A DNA stretch of 64,000 nt from Lysobacter_C viscosus (lineage in GTDB: Bacteria > Pseudomonadota > Gammaproteobacteria > Xanthomonadales > Xanthomonadaceae), in assembly GCF_046600715.1 (NCBI RefSeq), contig NZ_JBJMAV010000007.1, positions 1 through 64,000 on the forward strand. The letters are read 5' to 3'. A program made the position numbers and the translations under genes. The notes under the pieces are model-generated. The model ran no database searches and was not told the DNA's origin. It saw only the letters and a list, made by a program, of their open reading frames with translations. Below are positions 43,870 through 52,206 of this stretch, piece after piece; position 1 is the stretch's first letter, and every line of letters starts with the position of its first letter.

Positions 43870-44703
43870 TCAGCCGCCCAGCAGGCCGCGCAGCGTCGCC
43901 TTCAGGCGACGTCCTTCGGCGCGGAAGTAGTCGCGCTCGACGCGCCAGTCCGGGAAGCGCGACTCGACTTCGGCCCAGAACGCGGGGGAATGGTCGGCGC
44001 GGGCCAGGTGGCAGAGTTCGTGCACCAGCACGTATTCGAACGCCCGGGGGCGCGCCAGCACCAGAGACAGGTCCAGCCGCATGGTGCCGTCGGGCGCCAG
44101 CGAACCCCACTGCGAAGACATCACCTTGAACACCACCCGCCGCAGCGGTCGCGGCAGCCCGTGCGCGTGGCGCGGCAACCAGCGGCCCGCGTCGCTGCGC
44201 GCCTGGGCCTCGTAGAACTCGCGCAGCGCCCGGCGCAGGGCGGCATCGCCGGCGCGCGCGGTGGTGGTGAACTCCGCCCGGGGCGGGTCGCCTCCGGTTT
44301 GCGCGGCCGCGTCCGGCTCCATCTGCAGGCGGGTGAACCGGCCCTCGCGCCACTCCAGCGCACAATGGCCGCCACGCAACGGCAGGGTGGCGGTGGTGCC
44401 GCGCACCAGTCCAGGCACCGCGTCCAGCGCGTGGCGATCGATCTGCTGCGCCAGCCAGTCGCGGTGCTCGCGCACGAAGCGCTCGCCGGTGGCCACGCTG
44501 GCCCGCAGCGGCAGCGACAGCCGCGCACCGCGCTCGTCCACCGACAGCTTTACCCGCCGCGAGCGCGCATCGTGCACGCACAGCACCGGCACGCTGCGGC
44601 CATCGGCCAGCTCGATGTCGAACGATGCGCGTTGCTGCACACGCGGGGTCGGCGCAAGCAGGCGGCGGGAGGCGGGTATGGGCGGCAACGGACTCGTACG
44701 CAA
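43870..44703 (-). CDS. YgjP-like (DUF45) metallopeptidase
   Basis: 277 residues. The zinc-binding HExxH motif is HELCHLARADHSPAFWAEVE, and SSQWGSLAPDGTMRLDLSLVLARP is the characteristic lead-in of the YgjP/DUF45 family. The N-terminal half is a beta-rich domain (VKLSVDERGARLSLPLRASV). These M48-related peptidases are cytosolic with unknown substrates. It precedes the hypothetical lipoprotein gene on the same strand, 69 bp apart. Confidence 0.9.
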   Translation of the reverse strand: MRTSPLPPIPASRRLLAPTPRVQQRASFDIELADGRSVPVLCVHDARSRRVKLSVDERGARLSLPLRASVATGERFVREHRDWLAQQIDRHALDAVPGLVRGTTATLPLRGGHCALEWREGRFTRLQMEPDAAAQTGGDPPRAEFTTTARAGDAALRRALREFYEAQARSDAGRWLPRHAHGLPRPLRRVVFKVMSSQWGSLAPDGTMRLDLSLVLARPRAFEYVLVHELCHLARADHSPAFWAEVESRFPDWRVERDYFRAEGRRLKATLRGLLGG

Positions 44704-44791
44704 GCGCCGGTGGGCGGGTCGGGCGCCCGTCCCTGGCGCGCCCCGGATGGTATCGCGGCCGGCCCCCGCACGGGGCGCGTCGCGCGGGGCT

Positions 44792-45700
44792 TCAGGCGTC
44801 TGCGCGACTCAGCTTCAATGCGCGCTCCAGCACGACGAACAGCCGTTTCACCTCGGCACTCATCAAAGCGAAGCGGGCGTCCAGCTCGGCCAGCATGTCG
44901 CCGGCATCGCCACTGTCGAGCTGGTCGACCGCGCCGTCGAGCAGCTTGAACTTGCGGATCACCAGGTCCTCGCCCAGCACGAACTGCACGTGGTCGTCCA
45001 GGTTCAGCGCCAGCCGGGTGACCTGCTTGCCGGACTCCAGGTGCTTGGCGATCTCGGCGTTGTCGTCCAGCTCCATGCGCTGGCACTTCACCACCGCGCC
45101 CTGGTCGACCGGATCGCGCAGTTCGCACTCGTCGCCCAGCGACAATCCGTCCGGCAGCGGCTCGCCGGCCACCCAGCCGGTCAGCACCGAACGCGGCGCG
45201 ACCTCGGCGTTGAGCGGCAGCGCCGGGAAGCTGCCCAGCGCGCGGCGGATCTCGCTGGCGACATTCTCGGCCGACTTGCGGCTGGAGCTGTCGACCACCA
45301 GCAGGCCGTGTTCCTGGTCGATCAGCGCATCGGTGCGGCCCGGCTTGATGAACGCGCGCGGCAACAGGTCGACGATCAGCTCGTCCTTGATCCGCTTGCG
45401 CGTACGCCCGCCGGGCTTGCGACCTTCCTTGCGCTCGATCTCGGCCAGCTTCTTGCCCAGCAGGTCGTTGACCACCGAGCCGGGCAACAGCCGCTCCTCG
45501 CTGCCGACGCTGACCCACAGCGCGTCGCCGCTGCGGTGCGACAGCGCCTCGGTGTCGCGGCCCAGCGGCGGCACGAAGCCGCGGCTGGACAGTTCCATGG
45601 GGCCGACCGGCTTGAGCAGGCACTCGGCCAGGCCGGTGTCCAGGGCGTCGAAGGAATGGGTGGTGGGGAAGCGGAACAGGGTCAGGTTGCGAAAGAACAT
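44792..45700 (-). CDS. rdgC: Recombination-associated protein RdgC
   Basis: 302 residues that start MFFRNLTLFRFP, the standard RdgC opening, with FVPPLGR near residue 45 and AEIERKEGRKPGGRTRKRIKDE in the middle. RdgC forms a ring-shaped dimer on DNA and competes with RecA. The ATG at 45700 begins exactly at the family start; frame-open codons further upstream were rejected. Nearby ttcA is on the same strand, 82 bp upstream. Confidence 0.95.
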   Translation of the reverse strand: MFFRNLTLFRFPTTHSFDALDTGLAECLLKPVGPMELSSRGFVPPLGRDTEALSHRSGDALWVSVGSEERLLPGSVVNDLLGKKLAEIERKEGRKPGGRTRKRIKDELIVDLLPRAFIKPGRTDALIDQEHGLLVVDSSSRKSAENVASEIRRALGSFPALPLNAEVAPRSVLTGWVAGEPLPDGLSLGDECELRDPVDQGAVVKCQRMELDDNAEIAKHLESGKQVTRLALNLDDHVQFVLGEDLVIRKFKLLDGAVDQLDSGDAGDMLAELDARFALMSAEVKRLFVVLERALKLSRADA

Positions 45701-45782
45701 CGAAAGTCCGGTGGGTGCGAATGGGGGTCTGCGGTGGTGCTGAACGTGCCGCGGGGCAGCCGGTGGGATTGGTCTGCCGAAG

Positions 45783-46748
<966 letters not shown>

Positions 46749-46903
46749 GGACCGGCCATTCTACCGGCCCCCCGCCGGTCGACGCGGCGGCGGCGGCAAC
46801 GCGGCCCGCCGTGTTCAGCCATGGCCTTGCAGCTACCACGGGGGTCTGTGTCGAGTGTGTCCCGGCGCTGACGCGTGCCGCCGCGCCGCGCTAAGCTCGC
46901 GGC

Positions 46904-47119
46904 ATGCACGAGAGCGACGACCCTGCGGCAGTGACCCGACGCCTTGCCGGACTGCGGCAGGAGCATCGGGACCTCGATACCGCGATCGCACGCCTCGCCC
47001 TGCTGGACATCGACAAGAACGATGACCTGACGCTCAAGCGCATGAAGAAGCGCAAGCTGTGGCTGAAGGACTGCATCGCCCAGCTGGAATCGGCGCTGAT
47101 CCCCGACGAGCCGGCATGA
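46904..47119 (+). CDS. YdcH family (DUF465) small protein
   Basis: 71 residues, helical and charged: LRQEHRDLDTAIARLALLDIDKNDDLTLKRMKKRKLWLKDCIAQLE is the YdcH/DUF465 signature. These form small coiled coils of unknown function, common in proteobacteria. Starts ATG 46904; a REP cluster begins 11 bp after the stop. Confidence 0.88.
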   Translation: MHESDDPAAVTRRLAGLRQEHRDLDTAIARLALLDIDKNDDLTLKRMKKRKLWLKDCIAQLESALIPDEPA

Positions 47120-47129
47120 GTGGCGCCGT

Positions 47130-47290
47130 GTGGGAGCGGCTTCAGCCGCAGCGGATCCGGGCACTGCTTCCCAGGTAGGAGCGACGTAAGTCGCGATCGA
47201 GGCTGCGGGGTGCCATGCGGTCGCGACGTACGTCGCTCCTACAAGGATTCCCGCCCAGTTGAACCCGTTTGCGGCTGAAGCCGCTCCTAC
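47130..47290. repeat. Nested REP cluster ending the microcin exporter gene region
   Basis: An outer pair of GGAGCGGCTTCAGCCGC-type units (47130-47150 and inverted 47268-47290) encloses an inner CGACGTAAG pair (47175-47197, 47220-47242). It fills almost the whole gap between ydcH-like gene and the ABC exporter stop (47295) and could act as a bidirectional transcription barrier. Confidence 0.88.
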
Positions 47291-47294
47291 AGGG

Positions 47295-49436
47295 TCAGGC
47301 TTCGACGCAGGATGGTTGTTCGCTTTCCGCTTCAGGCGGCGCCGCCGGCGCGCCCTGCTGCGGCCGCAGCTCCTGGATGATCCGTCCCTGCTCCAGTACA
47401 AGCACGCGGTCCGCACTGGCAATGGTCTCGGGGCGGTGCGCCACGATGACCTTGGTCAGCTTGAGCTGCTTGACCGCATCGTTCACCAGCCGCTCTTTCA
47501 TCACGTCCAGGTGGCTGGTGGCTTCGTCCAGGAACAGCAGCTTCGGGTCGCGGTAGAGCGCGCGCGCCAGGATCACGCGCTGCTTCTGCCCGCCGGAAAG
47601 CGAGCTGCCCATGTCGCCGATCAGGCTGTGATAGCCCATCGGCATCGCGGCGATCTCGTCGTGGATCGCCGCCAGGCGGGCGGCGGCTTCGATCCGTTCC
47701 TGATCGTGCGCGGTGTCAAAGAAGCTGATGTTGTCGGCGATGGAACCGGCGAACAGCTGGTCGTCCTGCATCACCGCGCCGACGATGCCACGGATGTTTC
47801 GAGGTCCGACCTGGTGCAGGTCCAGCCCGCCCACGCGGATGTGGCCCGCAGTCGGCTTGAGCAACCCCAGCATCAGCTTGATCAGCGTGGTCTTGCCGCA
47901 GCCCGAGCCACCGATAATCGCCAGCGATTCCCCCGCCTCCACGGTGAAACTGCAGTCCTTGAGCACCCACGGCTCGCCGTCGGCGTAACGGAACGACAGG
48001 TTCTCGACCTCGATCCGGGGCGAGTCGGGCGCCGCAACTTCCGGCCGCGGCTCGGCGTCCTCGGGTTCGGTCAGTACGATGTCGGCGAGCCGTTCGCCGT
48101 GCAGGCGCAGCATGCGGAACTCGACCCACTTGTCGATCAGCGCCGCCATGCGACCGGCGAACTGGTCCTTGTAGGCCAGGTACGCGATCAGCATGCCGAC
48201 CGAGAACACGTTCTGCAGCGCCAGCAGCGCGCCGATCCAGATCACCGCAATGCGCTCGACACCGAACACGAACTGGCTGGCGCTGTTGAAACCCAGCCCC
48301 ATGCGCGCCAGACGCACGTCGTGATTGACCGTGTCGTGCATCAGGTTGTCGTAGGTCGAGCGGCGCATGGACTCATGGCCGGCGACTTTCAGGCTCTGCA
48401 TGCCGCGTAGGGATTCCAGCAGATGCGTCTGCTGTTTGGCCGCGGCGACCAGCTGCTGCTCGGTGCGGTCGCGAACCGGACGATAGGCAATCGCGCGGAT
48501 GCCCAGATACAGCACCACCGCCGCCAAGGTTACCAGCGCAAGCTTCCAGCTGTAGAGCAGCATCATGCCGAGTGTCACCACCGCCATCAGCCCATCGATA
48601 AGGGCTTCGACGAAGCTGGTGGTCAGCGTGCGCTGGATCGCCTGCACCGACGACATCCGCGAAGTGATGTCGCCCAGATGCCGCTTCTCGAAATAGTCCA
48701 GCGGCAAGCGCAGCGCATGGGCGAAGACGTTGCCCATCCATTGCAGTCCAAGGCGAGAGGACAGGTACACCACCGACCAGCCACGCAACAATCCGATGCC
48801 CACCTGCAGCAGCATCGCCAACCCGAAACCAAGCCCCAGTACCACCAACAGATCCCGGTCGGCCGACACCAGCACCTGGTCGATTACCCATTGCATAAGA
48901 AAGGGGGCGAGGACTACGAAAATCTGCAGCGCAATCGACAGCAGCAGAATCTGCGTCAGTGCGCGCCAGAGACCTTGCACAGGTCCAGTCAGCTCACGCA
49001 CTCGGACGGTAGGAGCAGCCTTACGCGTCTTGAACTCGGCGGTGGGCGTCAGTTCCAGCGCAACGCCTGTGAAGTGCTCCGACACTTCGGAAATCGGCAG
49101 TACCCGCTGGCCGAGAGCAGGATCAAGAATCGTGACCCTGGATTTACCCACTTTGACCAACACTACAAAATGATTCAGACCCCAATGCAGAATACAGGGG
49201 AGCTTGAGCCTACCCAGATCGGGCAGGTCCAGCCGCAGCGGACGAGTATTGAAACCCAGCTCGTGGGCAACGTGGATTACTCGACTGAGCCGTGCCCCCT
49301 TTAGTGAAAGCGGGAAGCGTTGGCGCATTTCCAGCATGCTTATGTGCAGCCCATGCGCGTGGCCCACCATCGCCAAAGAAGCCAAGCCGCATTCAGCACC
49401 TTCGGATTGGATGATTGGGTTTAGCGTTCTCTTCAT
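47295..49436 (-). CDS. C39 peptidase-containing ABC exporter (bacteriocin/microcin type)
   Basis: 713 residues in three parts. The C39 cysteine peptidase domain (1-130) has Gln10, Cys16 in QSEGAECGLASLAM, His89 in HWGLNHFVVL and Asp105 in ILDP. Next comes an exporter membrane domain (~160-440). The ATPase has Walker A GGSGCGKTT at 509, signature LSGGQKQR at 613, Walker B LLFLDEAT and H-loop AHR. Such exporters cut double-glycine leaders and pump the core out through HlyD and TolC partners, as in CvaB and RaxB. Its operon upstream holds a HlyD-type adaptor and two genes for GG-leader peptides. Complete, all catalytic residues present. Confidence 0.95.
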   Translation of the reverse strand: MKRTLNPIIQSEGAECGLASLAMVGHAHGLHISMLEMRQRFPLSLKGARLSRVIHVAHELGFNTRPLRLDLPDLGRLKLPCILHWGLNHFVVLVKVGKSRVTILDPALGQRVLPISEVSEHFTGVALELTPTAEFKTRKAAPTVRVRELTGPVQGLWRALTQILLLSIALQIFVVLAPFLMQWVIDQVLVSADRDLLVVLGLGFGLAMLLQVGIGLLRGWSVVYLSSRLGLQWMGNVFAHALRLPLDYFEKRHLGDITSRMSSVQAIQRTLTTSFVEALIDGLMAVVTLGMMLLYSWKLALVTLAAVVLYLGIRAIAYRPVRDRTEQQLVAAAKQQTHLLESLRGMQSLKVAGHESMRRSTYDNLMHDTVNHDVRLARMGLGFNSASQFVFGVERIAVIWIGALLALQNVFSVGMLIAYLAYKDQFAGRMAALIDKWVEFRMLRLHGERLADIVLTEPEDAEPRPEVAAPDSPRIEVENLSFRYADGEPWVLKDCSFTVEAGESLAIIGGSGCGKTTLIKLMLGLLKPTAGHIRVGGLDLHQVGPRNIRGIVGAVMQDDQLFAGSIADNISFFDTAHDQERIEAAARLAAIHDEIAAMPMGYHSLIGDMGSSLSGGQKQRVILARALYRDPKLLFLDEATSHLDVMKERLVNDAVKQLKLTKVIVAHRPETIASADRVLVLEQGRIIQELRPQQGAPAAPPEAESEQPSCVEA

Positions 49437-49496
49437 ACTTTGTAAGCTTCCCCGAGCAGTGTTGGGATGCCCAAGGCATCTTCCTGCCGTCGGGAA

Positions 49497-49706
49497 CTAA
49501 AGAGAACGCCCAGGTCTAGGAGCGCTATAGGGACCTGTCACGTAGAGCCACGGGCGCCCTCCCTCTGCAATAAGGGCAGAGTTGCGACCTTTGGCAACGG
49601 TGTCGCACAGGTCGTAGGCTGAAGCGTGCAGCCAGCAACCCTGATTGCCTGTGCCCCAAGCACCAGTGGCACCCCGGCAACATAAGAGACGGAACACTAT
49701 TGCCAC
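49497..49706 (-). CDS. Short unexplained ORF in the microcin locus
   Basis: Open frame of 69 codons whose ATG overlaps the last codons of the candidate immunity gene (10 bases). Its product, starting MAIVFRLLCCRGATGAWGTG, has Cys residues at 9, 10, 24 and 33, no GG-leader, no clear family match and no obvious ribosome site of its own. It may be a coupled small gene or a chance frame in the 260-bp gap before the exporter gene. I report it with low confidence because it is the only thing visible in that gap. Confidence 0.25.
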   Translation of the reverse strand: MAIVFRLLCCRGATGAWGTGNQGCWLHASAYDLCDTVAKGRNSALIAEGGRPWLYVTGPYSAPRPGRSL

Positions 49707-50104
49707 GGCACCTTGATCTTTATTTTCTTTGTCTCACTGGCTAGATCTGATTTTTCCCCGAAAACAGCAGGAAACAGCAGGATCATCATACTGCTGAAAA
49801 ATATCAGCGCCATCACCTTTGGCTTGTAACCAGAGGCAGCTCCAGCACTCGCAAAAGCCAAGCTCGAGACGACGAAAAGATAAGATCCCTTGATCGTAGT
49901 GAAATACAACCCGATCAAGGCCGCACCTGAGATTATGGCCGAAGCCGAGTAGAATAACCCCGTTTGAAAGTGGTTTCTACTGAAATCGGGGGGGTTGTCG
50001 ACCGCTATACTAATCACGGTCGCAAGACTGCCTGCCAGAAGGAAGAATATTCCACCTGTAAATGCCCATCTGATCTTGAGATCCAGGCCCTGTACAAATT
50101 TCAT
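49697..50104 (-). CDS. Small four-helix membrane protein, candidate microcin immunity protein
   Basis: 135 residues with four hydrophobic segments near 13-35, 48-70, 72-90 and 94-113 and a Lys-rich cytosolic tail (TKKIKIKVPWQ). No family recognised. It lies directly after the two GG-leader peptide genes and before the exporter, where immunity proteins of class II bacteriocins normally sit. It has its own GAGGG ribosome site 9 bases before the ATG, right after a strong hairpin. Codons are clearly AT-richer than the flanking genes (many ATT, AAA, TTT). The immunity role is inferred from position and topology. Confidence 0.65.
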   Translation of the reverse strand: MKFVQGLDLKIRWAFTGGIFFLLAGSLATVISIAVDNPPDFSRNHFQTGLFYSASAIISGAALIGLYFTTIKGSYLFVVSSLAFASAGAASGYKPKVMALIFFSSMMILLFPAVFGEKSDLASETKKIKIKVPWQ

Positions 50105-50118
50105 GGCATTACCCTCAA

Positions 50119-50145
50119 GGTGCCAGGCGGTAACCGCCTGGCACC
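50119..50145 (-). promoter_or_regulatory. 12-bp perfect hairpin between peptide and immunity genes
   Basis: GGTGCCAGGCGG and its exact inverted copy, 3-base loop, centred 19 bases after the second peptide gene's stop and 15 bases before the next gene. No U tract follows on the minus strand. Such intercistronic stems often stabilise upstream mRNA or lower downstream expression, which would raise the peptide dose relative to immunity and exporter. Confidence 0.6.
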
Positions 50146-50150
50146 AGCTT

Positions 50151-50324
50151 TCACTCGATGTCCAGCGCGTCAGCTACCAACAGAACGCCGCCACCGATTG
50201 CAACGCCAATGCCGAAACCTTTGCCGAATGCAATGGCGATGGGGATCAGCGGAACTAGCGGAAGAAGGCCTCCGTCAACGTGGGCAACCTCAAGATCCGA
50301 GAGGTCTCTGAACTGGCTATTCAT
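50151..50324 (-). CDS. Double-glycine-leader microcin-like peptide 2
   Basis: 57 residues. The leader MNSQFRDLSDLEVAHVDGG has the pattern of C39-processed leaders: an L-S-x-x-E-x-x-x-V-x-GG helix ending in GG at residues 18-19. Cleavage would leave a 38-residue core, LLPLVPLIPIAIAFGKGFGI onward, which is hydrophobic with GxxxG-type glycine spacing (GKGFGIGVAIGGG) and an acidic end (ADALDIE). No Cys, so no disulfides or thioethers. A TAAGGAG ribosome site overlaps the stop codon of peptide 1, 8 bases before the ATG. Below common gene-calling size limits. Confidence 0.85.
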   Translation of the reverse strand: MNSQFRDLSDLEVAHVDGGLLPLVPLIPIAIAFGKGFGIGVAIGGGVLLVADALDIE

Positions 50325-50336
50325 TTTTTGAGCTCC

Positions 50337-50513
50337 TTAATCCTGGGCAGCTGCGATCGTTACGGCGGTCCCTACGGCAATGCCGACCCCGGTTGCGATC
50401 TGGGTCGCCGAGTAGACTGCTACAACATAGTTGTACGCCATGAATCCCGCTGCGATGGCGGGGATAATTCCGCCTTCAACCGCGTTTACTTCCTGTTGAC
50501 TCAAGGTTTTCAT
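50337..50513 (-). CDS. Double-glycine-leader microcin-like peptide 1
   Basis: 58 residues. The leader MKTLSQQEVNAVEGG ends in GG at residues 14-15, with LSxxE..V.GG as in CvaC-type leaders. The predicted 43-residue core IIPAIAAGFMAYNYVVAVYS onward is hydrophobic with a glycine-zipper-like ATGVGIAVGTAV and no Cys. ATG 50513 is chosen, not the upstream in-frame ATG at 50552, because AAGGA sits 7 bases before it and the leader then begins exactly. It follows the HlyD-type gene by 87 bp and precedes peptide 2 by 12 bp. Function is likely antibacterial, by context and sequence class only. Confidence 0.88.
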   Translation of the reverse strand: MKTLSQQEVNAVEGGIIPAIAAGFMAYNYVVAVYSATQIATGVGIAVGTAVTIAAAQD

Positions 50514-50600
50514 TACCTGTTCCTTCTGTTTGGGCGCAGTACCACGCGCCATAGATCCGGAAAAACTCCGGCAGCTTCCTGCTTTCGACCCATGCTGCAG

Positions 50601-51863
50601 TCATCGGCCGAATACAGTTCCTTGAAGTGAGTACAGCGGTTCCAGTACCCACTCGATCAGTGTGCGTCGTTCGCCCAGCACGTCGGCATCCAGCACCATT
50701 CCCGGCTTGAGCGCTTCGGGCTGGCCATAGGCGGTGATGGCTTGACGGGACAGCGCGACGTTGACGCGGTAATACGGTTCGCCCATGCCACCACCGGCCG
50801 GCGACGCCGGCGAGCCTGCGCTCACCGTGCTGCGACTGATGCGCGCGACACGTCCCTGGTGATGGCCAAACTTCTGGTACGGATATGCCTGGTAGCGCAG
50901 CAGGACTTCGTCGCCCGGGTCAATGAACCCGATGGCGCGGCTGGGCACCAGGAGTTCGGCTTCCAGTGCGCCGTCGCCGGGCAGCACGCTCATCAGCGGC
51001 TGGCCGGCCTGCACGGCCTGGCCGGGCTTGAACAGTTGGGTCGCGATGACGCCCGTGACCGGCGCGGTGATGGCCAGTTCGCCACGGGCCTGCAATTCGA
51101 GCTGTTCCTGCTCCAACAGCGCGAGGTCGCGTTGGAAGCCGGCCTGGCTGGCCTGCCGCTGGCCCGGCAGTTCCTGCGTGGCCTGTTGCAGCTGGGCGAT
51201 CAGGCGGCCGGTGGCGATGGCCTGGCGCTGGAGGGTCTGGACCTCACTCACCTGCGCCAGTGCCGTGGCTTCCTGTTGCTTGAGCTGGAGTTCGCTGACG
51301 TACTTGTCGTCGCGCAGTTGGCGCAGGCGCTCCAGGGTTTCGTTGGCGAGGCGGACCTGCTCCTGGCGGGTGGCGACCTCGGCGTTGATCTGCGCCAGTT
51401 CGCGGCGCGCGGTAGCCAGCTGGCTGGTGAGTCCCGACGTCTGGGCGTCCAGCAACTGTTGCTGGGCCGACTGTGCGGACTCCAAGCCGTCGGCACGACG
51501 CGCGAGACGTTGCTGGAGCGCGACGACGGTATCTCCACCGGCCACGGTGGCGCGCGGGACGCTGACGATTGCGATGGTCTCGCCGGCTTGCACCCGGCCG
51601 CCCTCGGGAATCTCCACCCGGGTGACCACGCCGGTTGCCGGCGCCAGCACGGTGGCCATGCCCTGCACGGGCACGAGTTGGCCGACCACGCGCGAGCGAC
51701 GCGTGTAGGTGCCGAAGACGAGGAACAGGATGACTGCGATCGCGACGAACGCGGCGAAGGCGGTGAGGACCCAGAGCCGGATCGGCTGCGCCAGCGAGAT
51801 GCCGCCCAGCCAGCTGGTGCGTTTCGCTGCGAGGACTTCCGGCCGGAAAAGTGGTTGCGTCAT
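50601..51863 (-). CDS. HlyD family exporter adaptor
   Basis: 420 residues: cytosolic start, one membrane helix (~31-51, LWVLTAFAAFVAIAVILFLVFG), a lipoyl/barrel segment (GVVTRVEIPEGGRVQAGETIAIV), a long coiled coil (~115-260, many Leu/Gln/Glu heptads), and a second barrel half (GVIATQLFKPGQAVQAGQPLMSVLPG). This is the periplasmic adaptor that links the ABC exporter to a TolC-type channel. CvaA and RaxA are analogues. An AGGGA ribosome site precedes ATG 51863. First gene of the microcin operon; no TolC gene lies in the window. Confidence 0.93.
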   Translation of the reverse strand: MTQPLFRPEVLAAKRTSWLGGISLAQPIRLWVLTAFAAFVAIAVILFLVFGTYTRRSRVVGQLVPVQGMATVLAPATGVVTRVEIPEGGRVQAGETIAIVSVPRATVAGGDTVVALQQRLARRADGLESAQSAQQQLLDAQTSGLTSQLATARRELAQINAEVATRQEQVRLANETLERLRQLRDDKYVSELQLKQQEATALAQVSEVQTLQRQAIATGRLIAQLQQATQELPGQRQASQAGFQRDLALLEQEQLELQARGELAITAPVTGVIATQLFKPGQAVQAGQPLMSVLPGDGALEAELLVPSRAIGFIDPGDEVLLRYQAYPYQKFGHHQGRVARISRSTVSAGSPASPAGGGMGEPYYRVNVALSRQAITAYGQPEALKPGMVLDADVLGERRTLIEWVLEPLYSLQGTVFGR

Positions 51864-52040
51864 CGTCCCTGATCCTGCCGTGGCCCATCCGATGGGCCAC
51901 CCCCTGAGCCGCGAACCTTATGGCGCTCCTTATCTCGTTGTCAACCGTTCATATTGCCTGAATAGGCGCCGGTCCGAGGTGGGCGCACCAGGAACCGGAT
52001 GGGGGCGCATGGCGAGGGGAGGCGGGCGATGGGATTCGGG

Positions 52041-52110
52041 GCAGGAGCGACGTCGGTCGCGATCCGCCGCGCATGCCGGCGATTCGAATCGCGACTTGCG
52101 TTGCTCCTGC
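52041..52110. repeat. CGACGT-type REP doublet upstream of the microcin operon
   Basis: GGAGCGACGTCGGTCGC (52043-52059) and an inverted, diverged copy ending at 52110 (GCGACTTGCGTTGCTCC). It lies in the 343-bp gap between plsB's stop and the HlyD-type gene's start. The rest of the gap (51864-52040, 52111-52206) must hold the operon promoter; AT-rich TTATCTCGTTGTCAACCG near 51930 is a candidate on which I cannot decide. Confidence 0.8.
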
Positions 52111-52206
52111 AGCGGGGTCTGATTCGGGCGGCACCTGTTCGCGTGGATCGGTCCTGCCGGCGTAAGTGCGCAGCGGAAGGACGCCCCTTTTCGGGGCGCG
52201 CCGGAG

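Noticed and set aside
50337..50513. RaxX-like sulfated peptide
   Set aside because: The exporter resembles RaxB and RaxA, but neither core has a tyrosine in an acidic sulfation context and no sulfotransferase gene is nearby; class II microcin fits better.
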